This document shows positions 20,991-30,931 of a stretch of DNA of 64,000 bases, piece after piece; within the stretch, counting starts at the first letter, position 1; each line of letters starts with the position of its first letter. The notes under the pieces were generated by a model. It was not told the origin of the DNA, did no database searches, and worked only from the letters and a program-made list of their open reading frames with translations. The DNA is from Parastagonospora avenae f. sp. tritici 18332-5 (taxonomy: Eukaryota > Ascomycota > Dothideomycetes > Pleosporales > Phaeosphaeriaceae). Both the position numbers and the translations under genes were made by a program. The DNA lies in the NCBI GenBank assembly GCA_022559985.1, contig JAFJTR010000008.1, positions 62,001-126,000 on the forward strand. Reading direction: 5' to 3'.

Positions 20991-22535
20991 CTATCTAATT
21001 TGCGTTGCATGCTGCCATTGTCTTGCCGGTATGCCATCTCGGAAGAAGTCCTCAATCTCCTCCATACTCTTGCCCGTGACTTCACCGACACAAAACCATA
21101 CATATGCGAGTGTGATGCAGCATAGACCGGTATACACAAAGCCCGTCTTCGGGCCAAGGTTCGCCGTGTAGTAAAGTTATGGCAGCGTAAAGACAGTCAC
21201 CCACACTGTGATCCAGAAACTGGCGACAGGAATGGCGTAAATCTTGTTGCGATTGCGCCCGACTGCCATTTCGGAAGCCTGAACATGTTAGCAGTTCAAC
21301 TCGGTCTTCAATCGCGCAAACAGCACTTACGATAGTCCAACCTAGAGGTCCCCACGCGAAGCTAAAGCCGTGATCTCAATGATCACGAAGCTAATAATCA
21401 CCATGCCGAATGTCGAACTTACATCACCGCCAGGGATGCCTAGACAGCCGAGGATAAAAATGCTGGCCGTCATGATCAACGTTGTAGTTAGAAGTAGCGG
21501 TCGCCTTGGAACCTTGTTTGCGCAAAAAACCGCAGCCAAGACTGTAACCATCTGGATCGTGAAAATAATGATGTTCATCAAGAAAGGATCCTTAAGGCCA
21601 ATGGCTTGACTGAACACAGTGCCGAAATAGTAAAACCATTTTATGCCGTGGATCTGTTGCGCGACCAAGGCACCGGCACTGTATATGACTTTGCGTCGTT
21701 TGACAGGGTCCTTGATTAGGTCTAACAAGTTCGATTCGGCCGACTGCTCAGCTTCGGCTGAAAGCCTGCCACGAATGGTCATCATGTCCGCGTCCGGTTT
21801 ATACGCCTTGTTATCTTTGTATAGGAGTCAGAGTGCAGCGCCGCATTTTTCGTCCTTGGAGCGGCGCAATAACCAACGTGGTGATTGTGGTGGTACCCAG
21901 TATAGGAATGCTAATACAAGTAGTGGGAAATATGAGCTGAACGGCGGTGGGGATGCGGGAAGCGGCAGTCGTTGTCAAAGACTCGGTGCCACGATTGATA
22001 ACAGCAGCTATTAGCTGAGAAACTGACAGTGTGAGCTGCCAACAGCCCAGTAAAGGGCTGCGGATCTCCGTTGGTGCAACCTCTGCTATGTATAGCGGAC
22101 TCGTGGATGAGAACATACCGACGCCTAGACCAAGGATGACACGGCCTCCAATAATTAGGCCTTTATCGTGGTCTGTAATGACCTGCAGGACTGTACTAAC
22201 GATCGCTGTTATCGCGCTCAGGAGGAATGCGCCCTTCCGGCCGAAGAAGTCGTTCAAAGGTGCAACACTCAAGGAGCCACCAATTCGCCAACATTTATCA
22301 TTGAGCTCATGATCGAAAGATCGGAAGCAGATATCACATATGTGCCATCTGATTGGCGAGTGCCGAAATGCTGAACGAAGGTTGACATGGCTTGAATGCC
22401 CGAGAAGTATACGCCTATTCAATGAGAGTTAGCATCGCAGTCATTTGACAGGGCCCAAAACATACCATCATAACCATATTGACAAGCACCTAACGCAGCA
22501 AAAGCGCAGAATAACCAGACGTAGGGGTATCTGGT
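20991..22535 (-). pseudogene. Decayed MFS sugar (sucrose/maltose-type) transporter
   Basis: Minus-strand remnant of a Sugar Porter protein. From the 5' side the visible pieces are a TM1 segment ending CQYGYDG, an intron at 22415-22465, GVYFSGIQAMS, DFFGRKGAFLLS, YIAEVAPTEIRSPLLG, PQSPRWLLRRSKDEKC, GALVAQQIHGIKWFYYFG and SFAWGPLGWTI. After a second intron come ASEMAVGRNRNKIYA and EVTGKSMEEIEDFF. Lesions are a lost base at about 22280 (GELV/GSLS), a frame change before PQSPRWLL, a TGA in AAL-stop-LLYKDNK, a frame change before SFAWG, and a TAA in TFTLP-type sequence (LP-stop-LYYTAN). There is no in-frame ATG at the 5' end, which runs directly into the GH32 remnant. The pieces are unmistakable, and no product is possible. 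It was probably the uptake partner of the GH32 enzyme. Confidence 0.85.
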
Positions 22536-23681
22536 GACATGTCCTTATTTGAGGACATCGATTTCCGTGATGCGCACGTCTCGTGGAATGAACAAGAGAG
22601 TTGTTATTGGATGATTGTAGCCACTAGGCTTCGAACTGGGCCATATTGGACGCGAGGCTGTTTCGCGTTACTGACCTCATCGGACCTGGACAGGTGGGCG
22701 ATAGAAGTGACGCCATTCTGTGCACCCAACAACATGTTCTGCCCAGAGTGTCCAGAAATCTTCTCCCTGCCAAACGGGAAGTGGTACCTTGTGTACTCTA
22801 GATTTCATGCGCCTGACTCAGGGACGGTCTATCGGGTAGCGGACGCGCCGAGAGGCCCTTTCCGAACACCTCGTGGAAGTTCAGGTGGTCGCTTCGATGC
22901 CCGAAGATGGTACGCTGCTAAGTCTTGTGCAAAGGCTGGTGATCCAAACAGACGCGTGTATTTTGGCTGGGTAGCAGATAAGCTTGAGGGGCAGTAGTCC
23001 TAGGGCGGCGAAATAGACATACCTCGGGAAATCTCAGCAAACAAGGACGGACTTCTCATCGTGGAACCCAATCGCGAATTCATTGATGCATATTTCCGCC
23101 ACGGGGCAGTTTCCGAATTGGCCTCGGAATTGACCTTAAGTAGCGTGGGCAAGTTTATGTCACGCGATCTGCGGTTAGGTGACAGCTCGAATTATCTGCT
23201 CGAGTTTAGTATCGCCTGTCAAGATGCGGCCTCATTCGGATTGCTGTTCCGCACCGATGAGGACAACAAGGGTTTGCAGCTCAGCTTTACTCCTACTCAA
23301 AACGGCCTGCTCGATACGAGCTTGCTAAGCTGTCCGCCACCACTAGACGACTTCTGGGCGGATCAGTATGCCGTTCATCTGCCTCGCGAGGTCGACGGCC
23401 CAGAGCTTGCTCGACACAACTCGCTGAAGATAGAAGGTTCTACCGTAGTAATTGTTAGATCTGATGTGCTTGGGATTTTTGCGGGTGGGAAGTCGCTAAG
23501 CTATCGTTTTCCGTGCACAAGGTGTGCAGAGGGCAGTCACCGGACCGAGCAGGTGAACATTACAACCAACGGAGCACTGCGTCATGACGACACACGTGTA
23601 AAAGAGCTCAGTGTGTTTGTTGATGATGAAGAAGTGATCTTGAAAGAAGTCTCGCTGCATTACATTCGACCATCGGGCTGA
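22536..23681 (+). pseudogene. Decayed glycoside hydrolase family 32 (fructosidase/invertase-like), N-terminus missing
   Basis: One reading frame covers the remnant. It has FRDAHVSWNE (the RDP-motif region, with Ala for Pro), RGCFALLTSSDLDRW, CPECPEIF (carrying the acid/base Glu of GH32), GTVYRVADAPRGPF and RRWYAAKSCA. After two in-frame TAGs (22995-22997 and 23001-23003) it continues with GGEIDIPREISANKDG and a C-terminal beta-sandwich of about 200 residues. The first propeller blade with the WMNDPNG nucleophile is absent, because the sequence upstream of 22536 belongs to the oppositely oriented transporter remnant. The two stops are explained by CAG to TAG and TGG to TAG. The enzyme would have released fructose from sucrose or fructans. 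It is clearly non-functional. Confidence 0.85.
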
Positions 23682-23700
23682 TGAAAGCGTTTTATGTAGA

Positions 23701-25846
23701 TTAGAGAGCCATGTTGCTCAAAAAGTCGAATGCATCTAGCTCCATGGTTGAAAAGTCAACTCAATTAAGTCCAGAAGTACTGAATCCAAATCCGTTAATG
23801 TCCACTTCGAAACTTGAGGAAAGCGTTTCGGGCAAGGTGGGTGAAGATGCATCGATGGGAATAGCAAGAGCATGCTCGAGCCCGCGAAGGACGGCGCCTT
23901 CTAGGCGATTGACGGCATACTGCATGGGCCCATTTGACTTGCTCCCGACCCTGAGAACCCACAAATACGAGCGCAATCGTTTTTCGCCAGTGATCACGCT
24001 CTGCAGGCGTCAGACTTGTGACGAGCAGCAACATACAAAAGAATCCGATCACAAATAAGAAGTATGGTGCGGCGAAGAACCAGAATGCTTCTAAGTGTTC
24101 AAGACTTAAGGATGCGACTAGTTGAACGGCCTGCTGGGTAGTGTCGTGGGCCAGGTGTCTGGCTGCGCTGAGAACATCGACGTCAACGCATAGTGGTGCG
24201 AGCGCAGTCGATCTCACGAGGCGCCGAAAGATGCTGATCTTGGCGGCATGATATGCGAGATGAATGTTTCCTTGTTCTCGTCATCAGCGAATTCATTGTG
24301 TAAAGCCGTGTCGCGCTTACCGTTGGCGCAGAGCTGCCTCGGAGGTATACAGGCCATATTCAGATAAGGCGGAAGGGCGTTGCGCCAGATTTCCAGAGCC
24401 ACGAGCATTGGTTGCGCCTTTTTGTAGAGCTGAATTGTGTCCTGGAGAGTACTGTTCTTTACGCTGTACAACTGCTTCAGGATGTCGTATAGTATCCTCG
24501 TGAGGTTTGTCATACATGTAAAGAAATTGCTTTCAACAGTCCAGTCATCTTCGTCAAAATCATATTCGGCGAGATCCTGGACTGCCCAATCATCCTCGTG
24601 GATATGAAGCGGGTGGCCGTGTGCCAAGGCTGTCCAGACATCTTGCATGTATAGACCCTGACTGAGCCGCTTCCGGAGGCATCGCTCCCACGCTAGGATC
24701 AGCCAGTGTGTGGCATCGAGGTGCAGTCCTAGAGCTTCACCTACTGCCAGAGCTTGGCCTCTCAGGCCCCAAGCGAATGAATGGTCCGGATTGAGCGGAT
24801 CTTCTGGCTTGCACTGGAGGAATAGCAGCATGGCCTCAATCGAGGAGAGTCTAGGCCGATAATACGAGCTTTGTATGGCGTCTGAAGTCGTTCCCCTCAG
24901 CACGTTAATATCGTCGACCGGTTGATTGGAAAGGTATGGGTCACAGTGCCACCAGTTGATAGCAATCAGATAGACCGCTCCGAGTAGAGGCGCATCAATC
25001 TGCCGGTATGATCTTTCGTAACGTTTCATAAAGCCTTCTCTGCAATGGGGCATATCGGATGTGCCATCCTCCAGAGCAATCGAAGAAGCTTCTCACCGTG
25101 CGGCTTGCTACAGGTTTCGATGTCATCTATCCGATTGTAGTTGGACGAAAAGTCTACGGACTTTTCATCGCTGAGCTGGTTAAGCTATTAATGAGTAACA
25201 TCTGGGGAAGTGACGTAGATCTGTACCATGTGAAAGGTAATTGGGTAGTTCACCCCTTGGTCTTGAGGCGACACAAGTCGGATGGCGTGAGTTGGAAGCG
25301 AGTATTCATTATTGACCGGATCGTATGGACGATGCCGCTATGAAACGTAAGCAGACTTCTACCCATACATGGCCAAATACCCTACCATCAATATGGGTTC
25401 CATGTCACTACCTAGTCCATAAAGTTCTGCAAACTTGCTGCGATTCAAGCCGAGAGCATCTTCACTCCATGCAGGGCTTTGAGACGCGGGATTTCCTTCG
25501 TCGTGTCCGACATACATATGTTGGTCCTCATGCGTAGGGTTGAGATTTGCTGCGATGGTTCCATTGTCCACTGTGAATTGTTAAGAGTTCAGCATATCAT
25601 GGGGCGATACCGAGGCTTGTACTAATGGTGTAGAAGGGAGCTCTTCTTGCAAACCAGCGACCATTCTCCTTAGAGGCTCTTCCTTGAAAGTGCATTCACT
25701 TTTTCTTTGCCGACACAAGCTGCAGCTACTTTACTTTGCCCATTGTCGATGATGCATCGCGTCTTGCGGCGTCGGCAAGAGTCGCAAGGGCGGCCGCTTC
25801 GTTACGTAGGCTGTCTGCGCCTTTGGGGCCCGATGCCGTCTGGCAT
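23701..25846 (-). pseudogene. Decayed Zn2Cys6 transcription factor (fungal_trans type)
   Basis: From ATG 25846 the remnant shows RPCDSCRRRKTRC and then, in another frame, CSLCRQRKSECTF, together a binuclear zinc cluster. Later pieces are GNPASQSPAWSEDALGLNRS, an intron from about 25386 to 25339 (GTAGGG...ATAG), HREGF-like CREGFMKRYERSYRQ, SFAWGLRGQALAVGEALGLH (the fungal_trans core), YHAAKISIFRRLV, SYLWVLRVGSKSNGPM and a C-terminus MELDAFDFLSNMAL ending at 23701. Lesions are a TAA near residue 15, a 5-bp tandem duplication (AAAGT twice) inside the zinc cluster, frame changes near 25040, 24265 and 23965, and a TGA near the end. It sits beside the GH32 and sugar-transporter remnants and was probably their pathway regulator, like InuR-type activators; that role is inferred. 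Confidence 0.85.
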
Positions 25847-26136
25847 TGCGCGACTGCAAAGGTGTTATGCTCATCAGTCACGGACACTGGGGTGTAATTT
25901 TGATAGCGCGCGCTCGGTCTTATTCCAGACGTATTGATGACGTGACTTCGTGATGATGCAGTGAGAAGAGAGGACAGGAGGCGGGAGAACCCCTGTCGTC
26001 ACGGTGGACCCCACCCGCCCCAATTCAGCCTGCTTAGAAGGCCACACCTCAGGCGTCTGACCTCGACAGCAGGTCAGCGACGTATTAATTCTTACATTAG
26101 GCACACACTTGCGACACAAATCGACTCCCTAAACTG

Positions 26137-29100
26137 ATGATACTAAAAGAAAATCTGCTTTATGCGTCTACTACAGCATCGCGAAAATGGCACTTCAGCC
26201 TTACTGAGCACGTCGGCGAGCCTCCACCCTATGCAATTTTGTCGCACACCTGGGGTACAGATAATGAGGAAGTTACATTCAGAGACCTGATCGATGGCAC
26301 GGGCACAGAGAAGGAAGGGTATCGCAAGCTCAAATTTTGTGGTCAGCAAGCTGCTCGTCACGGTCTGGAATATTACTGGATAGACACATGCTGCATCGAC
26401 AAAGCTAGCAGCGCAGAGCTTTCAGAAGCTATCAACTCGATGTTTCGTTGGTATCGGGATTCGTCCAGATGCTACGTATACCTAACAGATGTCTCCATGG
26501 CTACCGATGACAATTTGACCCAAGGGAAATCCGCCTTGGAAAAGAGTAAATGGTTTATAAGAGGTTGGACACTGCAAGAACTCATCGCGCCAACAACAGT
26601 TGAACTATATTCTCATGAGGGTACACTTCTAGGCGACAAATTCTCATTGCTACAAACTCTCCATGAAGTGACTGGCGTTGCTCGTGACGCTCTCAAAGGG
26701 GGACCGTTAGCCCTGTTTAGCGTCGAAGAGCGATTATCATGGGCAGCAAAACGTACGACTAAGCGCGAGGAAGACGCAGCTTATTCATTGCTCGGTCTTT
26801 TTGACGTTCACATGCCCCTCATTTATGGTGAAGGAAGGGAAAAGGCCTTGAAACGTCTTCTCAGGGAGATCGAGGAGCATGAAAAGACTCCAATGATCAA
26901 TAGCCGCAATGGTGATCAAGATCGAGCGGCGAGAGTAGAAAAGATATACCAGTGGCTTGCAGGAATAGACCCATCATCCAATTATCAGCAAGCACTCAGG
27001 CAACGTCAAGGAAAGGCTGGTCTATGGCTCATCGATAGCGAAGATTATCGGAAGTGGAAGACTGAATCAAGTTCATTTTTATGGCTACATGGTATCCCAG
27101 GATCCGGCAAGACGATTCTTTCATCGACTATCATTCATAACATTAGCAAAGACCATGAAGGCGACGAAAGAACAGCCGTCCTTATGTTCTACTTCGACTT
27201 CAATGACTCAGAAGCAGAGTGCAGACTCAATGCTAAGATCCCTGATCTACCAGCTCTCGCAGCAACTCGATAGCATTCCGTCAAGTCTTGGCAACCTGTA
27301 CGATCTCCATGAGCACGGACGCCAGCAGCCGACTGCAGAAGCACTTCTTAAAGTGCTCTGTGATCTGATGCAAAAGTTCGAACAGACTTTTGTTGTATTT
27401 GATGCCTTGGATGAATGCTCTCAGCGTGCTGATCTTATGCAAGCTCTTGCAACGATCAGCCAGTGGCAGATCCGCAACAGTCATATCGTCGTCACGAGCC
27501 GCCGAGAACGAGATGTTGAAAGTTGCCTCCAGGATCTCGGCGCTTGTGATAACAGCATATGCTTGAGGGGCGAAATTGTGGATAATGACATCCGCCATTA
27601 CGTCCGGCAAAGGTTGTCAGACGATACGGCTCTAAGGAAATGGAGCAAGGACCTCGTTTTACGTAAAGAAATCGAGCAAGCTTTAATAAAAGGCTCTCAG
27701 GAAATGTATGCTTCTCCAAACGTAGTGTAGTTTTCGCTGCTAAATGAGCACCAGGTTTCGATGGACTGTTTGCCAGCTAGACACACTTGGTAAATGCCGT
27801 AATCGAGCAACACTGCGAAAGTCGTTGGTGATGCTACCACAGACCCTAGAGAAGACATACGACCGCATTCTGAGTTCTATCATCGAACAAGATTCTGTCT
27901 ATGCCATTAAGATTCTTCGATGGCTTACGTTTGCGGAGCGACCACTCTCACTAGACAAGATTGCCGAAGCTGTAGCAGTCATTGAAGACCGCGATCCCAT
28001 GGAAGCTCTCGATATCTGCTCTAGTCTAATCACGATCAGAGATAGTGGCGACACGAGGGAGATCTCTTCACAACAGATAGCTGTGTTGGCGCATTATACC
28101 GTGAAAGAGTATCTTCTTTTGCATCGGATTCGAGCCAGCAGCCTGGCGCAGTTCTCCATGCATTATGAAGCATGTCACAGCATTCTAGCAAGAGCTTGTG
28201 TTGGGTATCTCCTGCAAAATCTTCAACCAGAGCTAGAGTACGGGGCATTCCAAGAAGGTGCGAAGCTTCTGAATTACTGCGTGGAATACTGGATGATTCA
28301 TGTCGAAGAGGCTAGAGATTCGCATCCCCAGACCACTCAACTGGTTGTCAACTTTTTGGCACGCAAAAGTGTCGCATACCTGAGTTGGCTGCACCTGTAC
28401 TACAGTCCGGACAGGCCCTGGACCAAACCGGTACTGGCCAAATCAGTCGCTGATGTTGCTGAACCTCTGTATTATGCAGCACTCTTTCGTCTAGGAGAGG
28501 TCGTATGTTTGCTCCTCGAAAATGGTGCCGATGCCAACGCGCAGGGTGGACAGCACGGAAATGCACTCTCAGCAGCAGCAGGCAGCGGCCATGAAGGTAA
28601 TGTGAAGCTGCTGCTTACACATGGTGCTCATGTGGACCAGTTGAGCCCTCGTCATGGCAGTGCGCTACAAATTGCTTCTGAGGTCGGGCACGAGGAGGTA
28701 GTGAAGCTCCTCCTGGCCGCTGGAGGCGACGTCAATTTGAAAGGCGGATTGAACGGTAGCGCGCTTGACTTGGCCATAGGAAACCAGCATACTGCTATCG
28801 TCTCACTACTTCTCGAGAATGGCGCGCAGGTGGAACCATTGGGCTGCAAAGTATCGAGTTCTTCTTTGACTGCTGCAGCTTACACAGGGAACCTCGGCAT
28901 TTTAAAACTTCTTATTAGCTACGGAGCTGCGATCTCAGCAGCTGATACACATGGATGGACACCTATGAACTCTGCCTCTGCCAGCGGGCATCTCGAAATT
29001 GTCCAACTGCTCGTTCAAGCAGGTGCGGACATGAACACTGCCAGTAAAGATGGATGGACACCTGTCAACTCGGCGTCGTCTCATGGGCTCTCAAGAATCG

Positions 29101-29855
29101 TAGGATTACTTCTATCGGCAGGAGCGGATCCCTCAACTCCTAACGAACATGGTTGGACGCCACTAATTGCCGCCGTCGATGGCGATCATCACGATGTGGT
29201 CAGATTGCTGTTGAACCACGATGCAAGCAGTTCTTTCTTGAATGCTCACTCAAATGACGGTCACACAGCACTGTCTCGTGCCGCAGAGTTAGGCTACATT
29301 GGTATAGTCAAATTGCTACTTGAGAAAGGGGCCAGCACCGTGGAGGAGGATCTTCATGGTAAACAAGCCTTTGCACACGCAGTCATCAACGGTTCCAATG
29401 CCATCTTGACACTACTGCATGAAGTGTCCGAAGCTGGGCCTGATCACAGAGACCGTTTTGGTCGTTCAGCATTGTGGTGGGCAGCAGTATTTGATCGTCC
29501 CGACACTGTCAAGTTTCTTCTACATGAGCTCCGCAGCAATCCTTGTATAGCCGACGTCTGCGATCGAACACCACTCAGTATGGCGATCAAAAGAGGGTAC
29601 CGGCATGTAGTTGATATTCTGAAGGAAACATCCGATGAGGTCGGAACGACTGAATTCGTAGAGGACCCGAAGGTTGTGTGCGACATTTGCGAACTCGGCA
29701 TCTCTGATTCGGATGAGCACTACAATTGTCCCATTTGCGCCAAAGGAGATTGGGATATTTGCGCCGTGTGCAAAGGCCATGGATTGGCATGTTTGGATTA
29801 TACACACATATTGACCAAGCGTACTGTTCAAGATGACCGCGTGGTAGAAATCTAG
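26137..29855 (+). pseudogene. HET-NACHT-ankyrin-ZZ NLR-like gene with one frameshift
   Basis: ATG at 26137. Exon 1 (26137-27705) and exon 2 (27755-29855) flank an intron at 27706-27754 (GTATGC...CACCAG), which restores EMFRWTVCQLDTLGKC. Domains in order are HET (about residues 25-185: YAILSHTWGTDNEEV, WIDTCCIDK, RGWTLQELIAP) and NACHT with P-loop GIPGSGKT at about 322 and FDALDEC. About 12 ankyrin repeats follow from residue 770, then a C-terminal ZZ-type zinc finger (VCDICELG, YNCPICAKGDWDICAVC). One frame change at about 27205-27215, between FYFDFNDS and QKQSADSMLRSL, needs one base removed or two added; no usable intron explains it. The total is about 1,222 codons. This architecture is that of fungal NLR-like incompatibility and immune proteins. 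The gene is dead unless the shift is a sequence error, and the rest is remarkably well preserved. Confidence 0.8.
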
Positions 29856-30304
29856 GTTGTTTGCATAGTCACCAACTCCCACGTGTCAAATTGGTTCTAA
29901 TACTGAAGTTCAACAGACTTCGTATTGCTTACGCTCCAGAACCTCTGGAGCTACACACACTGTTGCACAACGGCAACCGACCAATAGATTTATCGATTCG
30001 ATACATAGGGTCAATCTATAGATCTGATAATTTACCAAGGGATCCCTCGTCTGCTGCCTTGCTAGACCGGATTCGTTGGAGAATATGTCGTTTTCAGATA
30101 TGTACGAAGCAAGGCGTAAAAGCATAGATTAACGATTAATTGATCTTGTGCAACATCAAGCATGGGAGACGCACCTTACACTACGCTACTCGAGCTCTAC
30201 CCACCTGATACTATTTTATACTGCCGTATGCATGCTTCAACCCACTCCTCAGACCTCAAACCTCTCTTCATCTCCGCAACAACCACACCCCACCTCTACC
30301 CAAA
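29856..30304. other. Intergenic, end of the accessory block
   Basis: No supported coding sequence. AT-rich palindromic bits around 29990-30030 (ATCGATTCGAT, CTATAGATCTG) have no assigned role. Confidence 0.4.
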
Positions 30305-30832
30305 ATGAAACCAATCATCTTCTTCCTCTCAATCCTCCCCACCTCCCTCGCCACCCAACCCTTCATTCCCGTCCACGGCTGCGAATGGGTCCCCGAACTC
30401 ACTCCCCTCGCAAACTTCACCTACACCCATCCTTTCTCCGCCTACCCATCCAACACAACCAGCACCACAACATCATACATCCACTGGAACGCTCCCAGCA
30501 TATCAGTCTCCTGCTCCAACCCCAACCCGAGCTTCACCGGCTTCCAAAACGCCAGCGCCGTAGCCTGCGCCTCGCCAGGGGATGAGGGCCGCTTCCTCGT
30601 TTCCACGGATGGAAAGAACGCGACGGTGATATTTAGAGTGTATGTACAGTGCGCTGCGGACATCTTTGCGTTTCATTACGAGGCCGGGTTCGAGATAGCG
30701 TGTGTGAGGAATGAGGGGGGAGGGGAGGAGTGTGGGGATGGAGGGAGAGCGGTCGCGAGGTGCACGGCGCAGCAGTATTTGCCGCCGATTAGGTACCCGC
30801 CGCCGCCGTCGCCGGGGCCGTGGGGGCGGTGA
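30305..30832 (+). CDS. Hypothetical secreted glycoprotein
   Basis: Single ORF of 175 aa; I do not recognise the family. Residues 1-17 (MKPIIFFLSILPTSLAT) are a signal peptide. The mature part has seven cysteines (first at residue 26), several N-glycosylation sequons (NFT, NTT, NAS, NAT), a C-terminal low-complexity Gly/Glu stretch and a proline-rich tail (RYPPPPSPGPWGR). No membrane anchor is seen. The DNA in the first half is strongly C-rich on the coding strand. It may be a surface or secreted protein specific to related fungi. Its 3' end faces the aminopeptidase Y gene (convergent, about 100 bp apart). Confidence 0.6.
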   Translation: MKPIIFFLSILPTSLATQPFIPVHGCEWVPELTPLANFTYTHPFSAYPSNTTSTTTSYIHWNAPSISVSCSNPNPSFTGFQNASAVACASPGDEGRFLVSTDGKNATVIFRVYVQCAADIFAFHYEAGFEIACVRNEGGGEECGDGGRAVARCTAQQYLPPIRYPPPPSPGPWGR

Positions 30833-30931
30833 CGGAGGGAGGATATGTTTGCGTATTGTAAGGGTGGAGATGGATATATGGGTTTGGGAATATGATTAGA
30901 TGATTACTTCTATATATCGAGGGAGATCTGC

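Noticed and set aside
20991..25846. Intact genes with many unusual introns
   Set aside because: Stops and frame changes fall inside conserved helices and the zinc cluster, with no GT-AG pairs of workable length around them.
27706..27754. Second frameshift in the NLR-like gene
   Set aside because: A 49-nt GTATGC...CACCAG intron restores EMFRWTVCQ exactly, so this is a normal intron.
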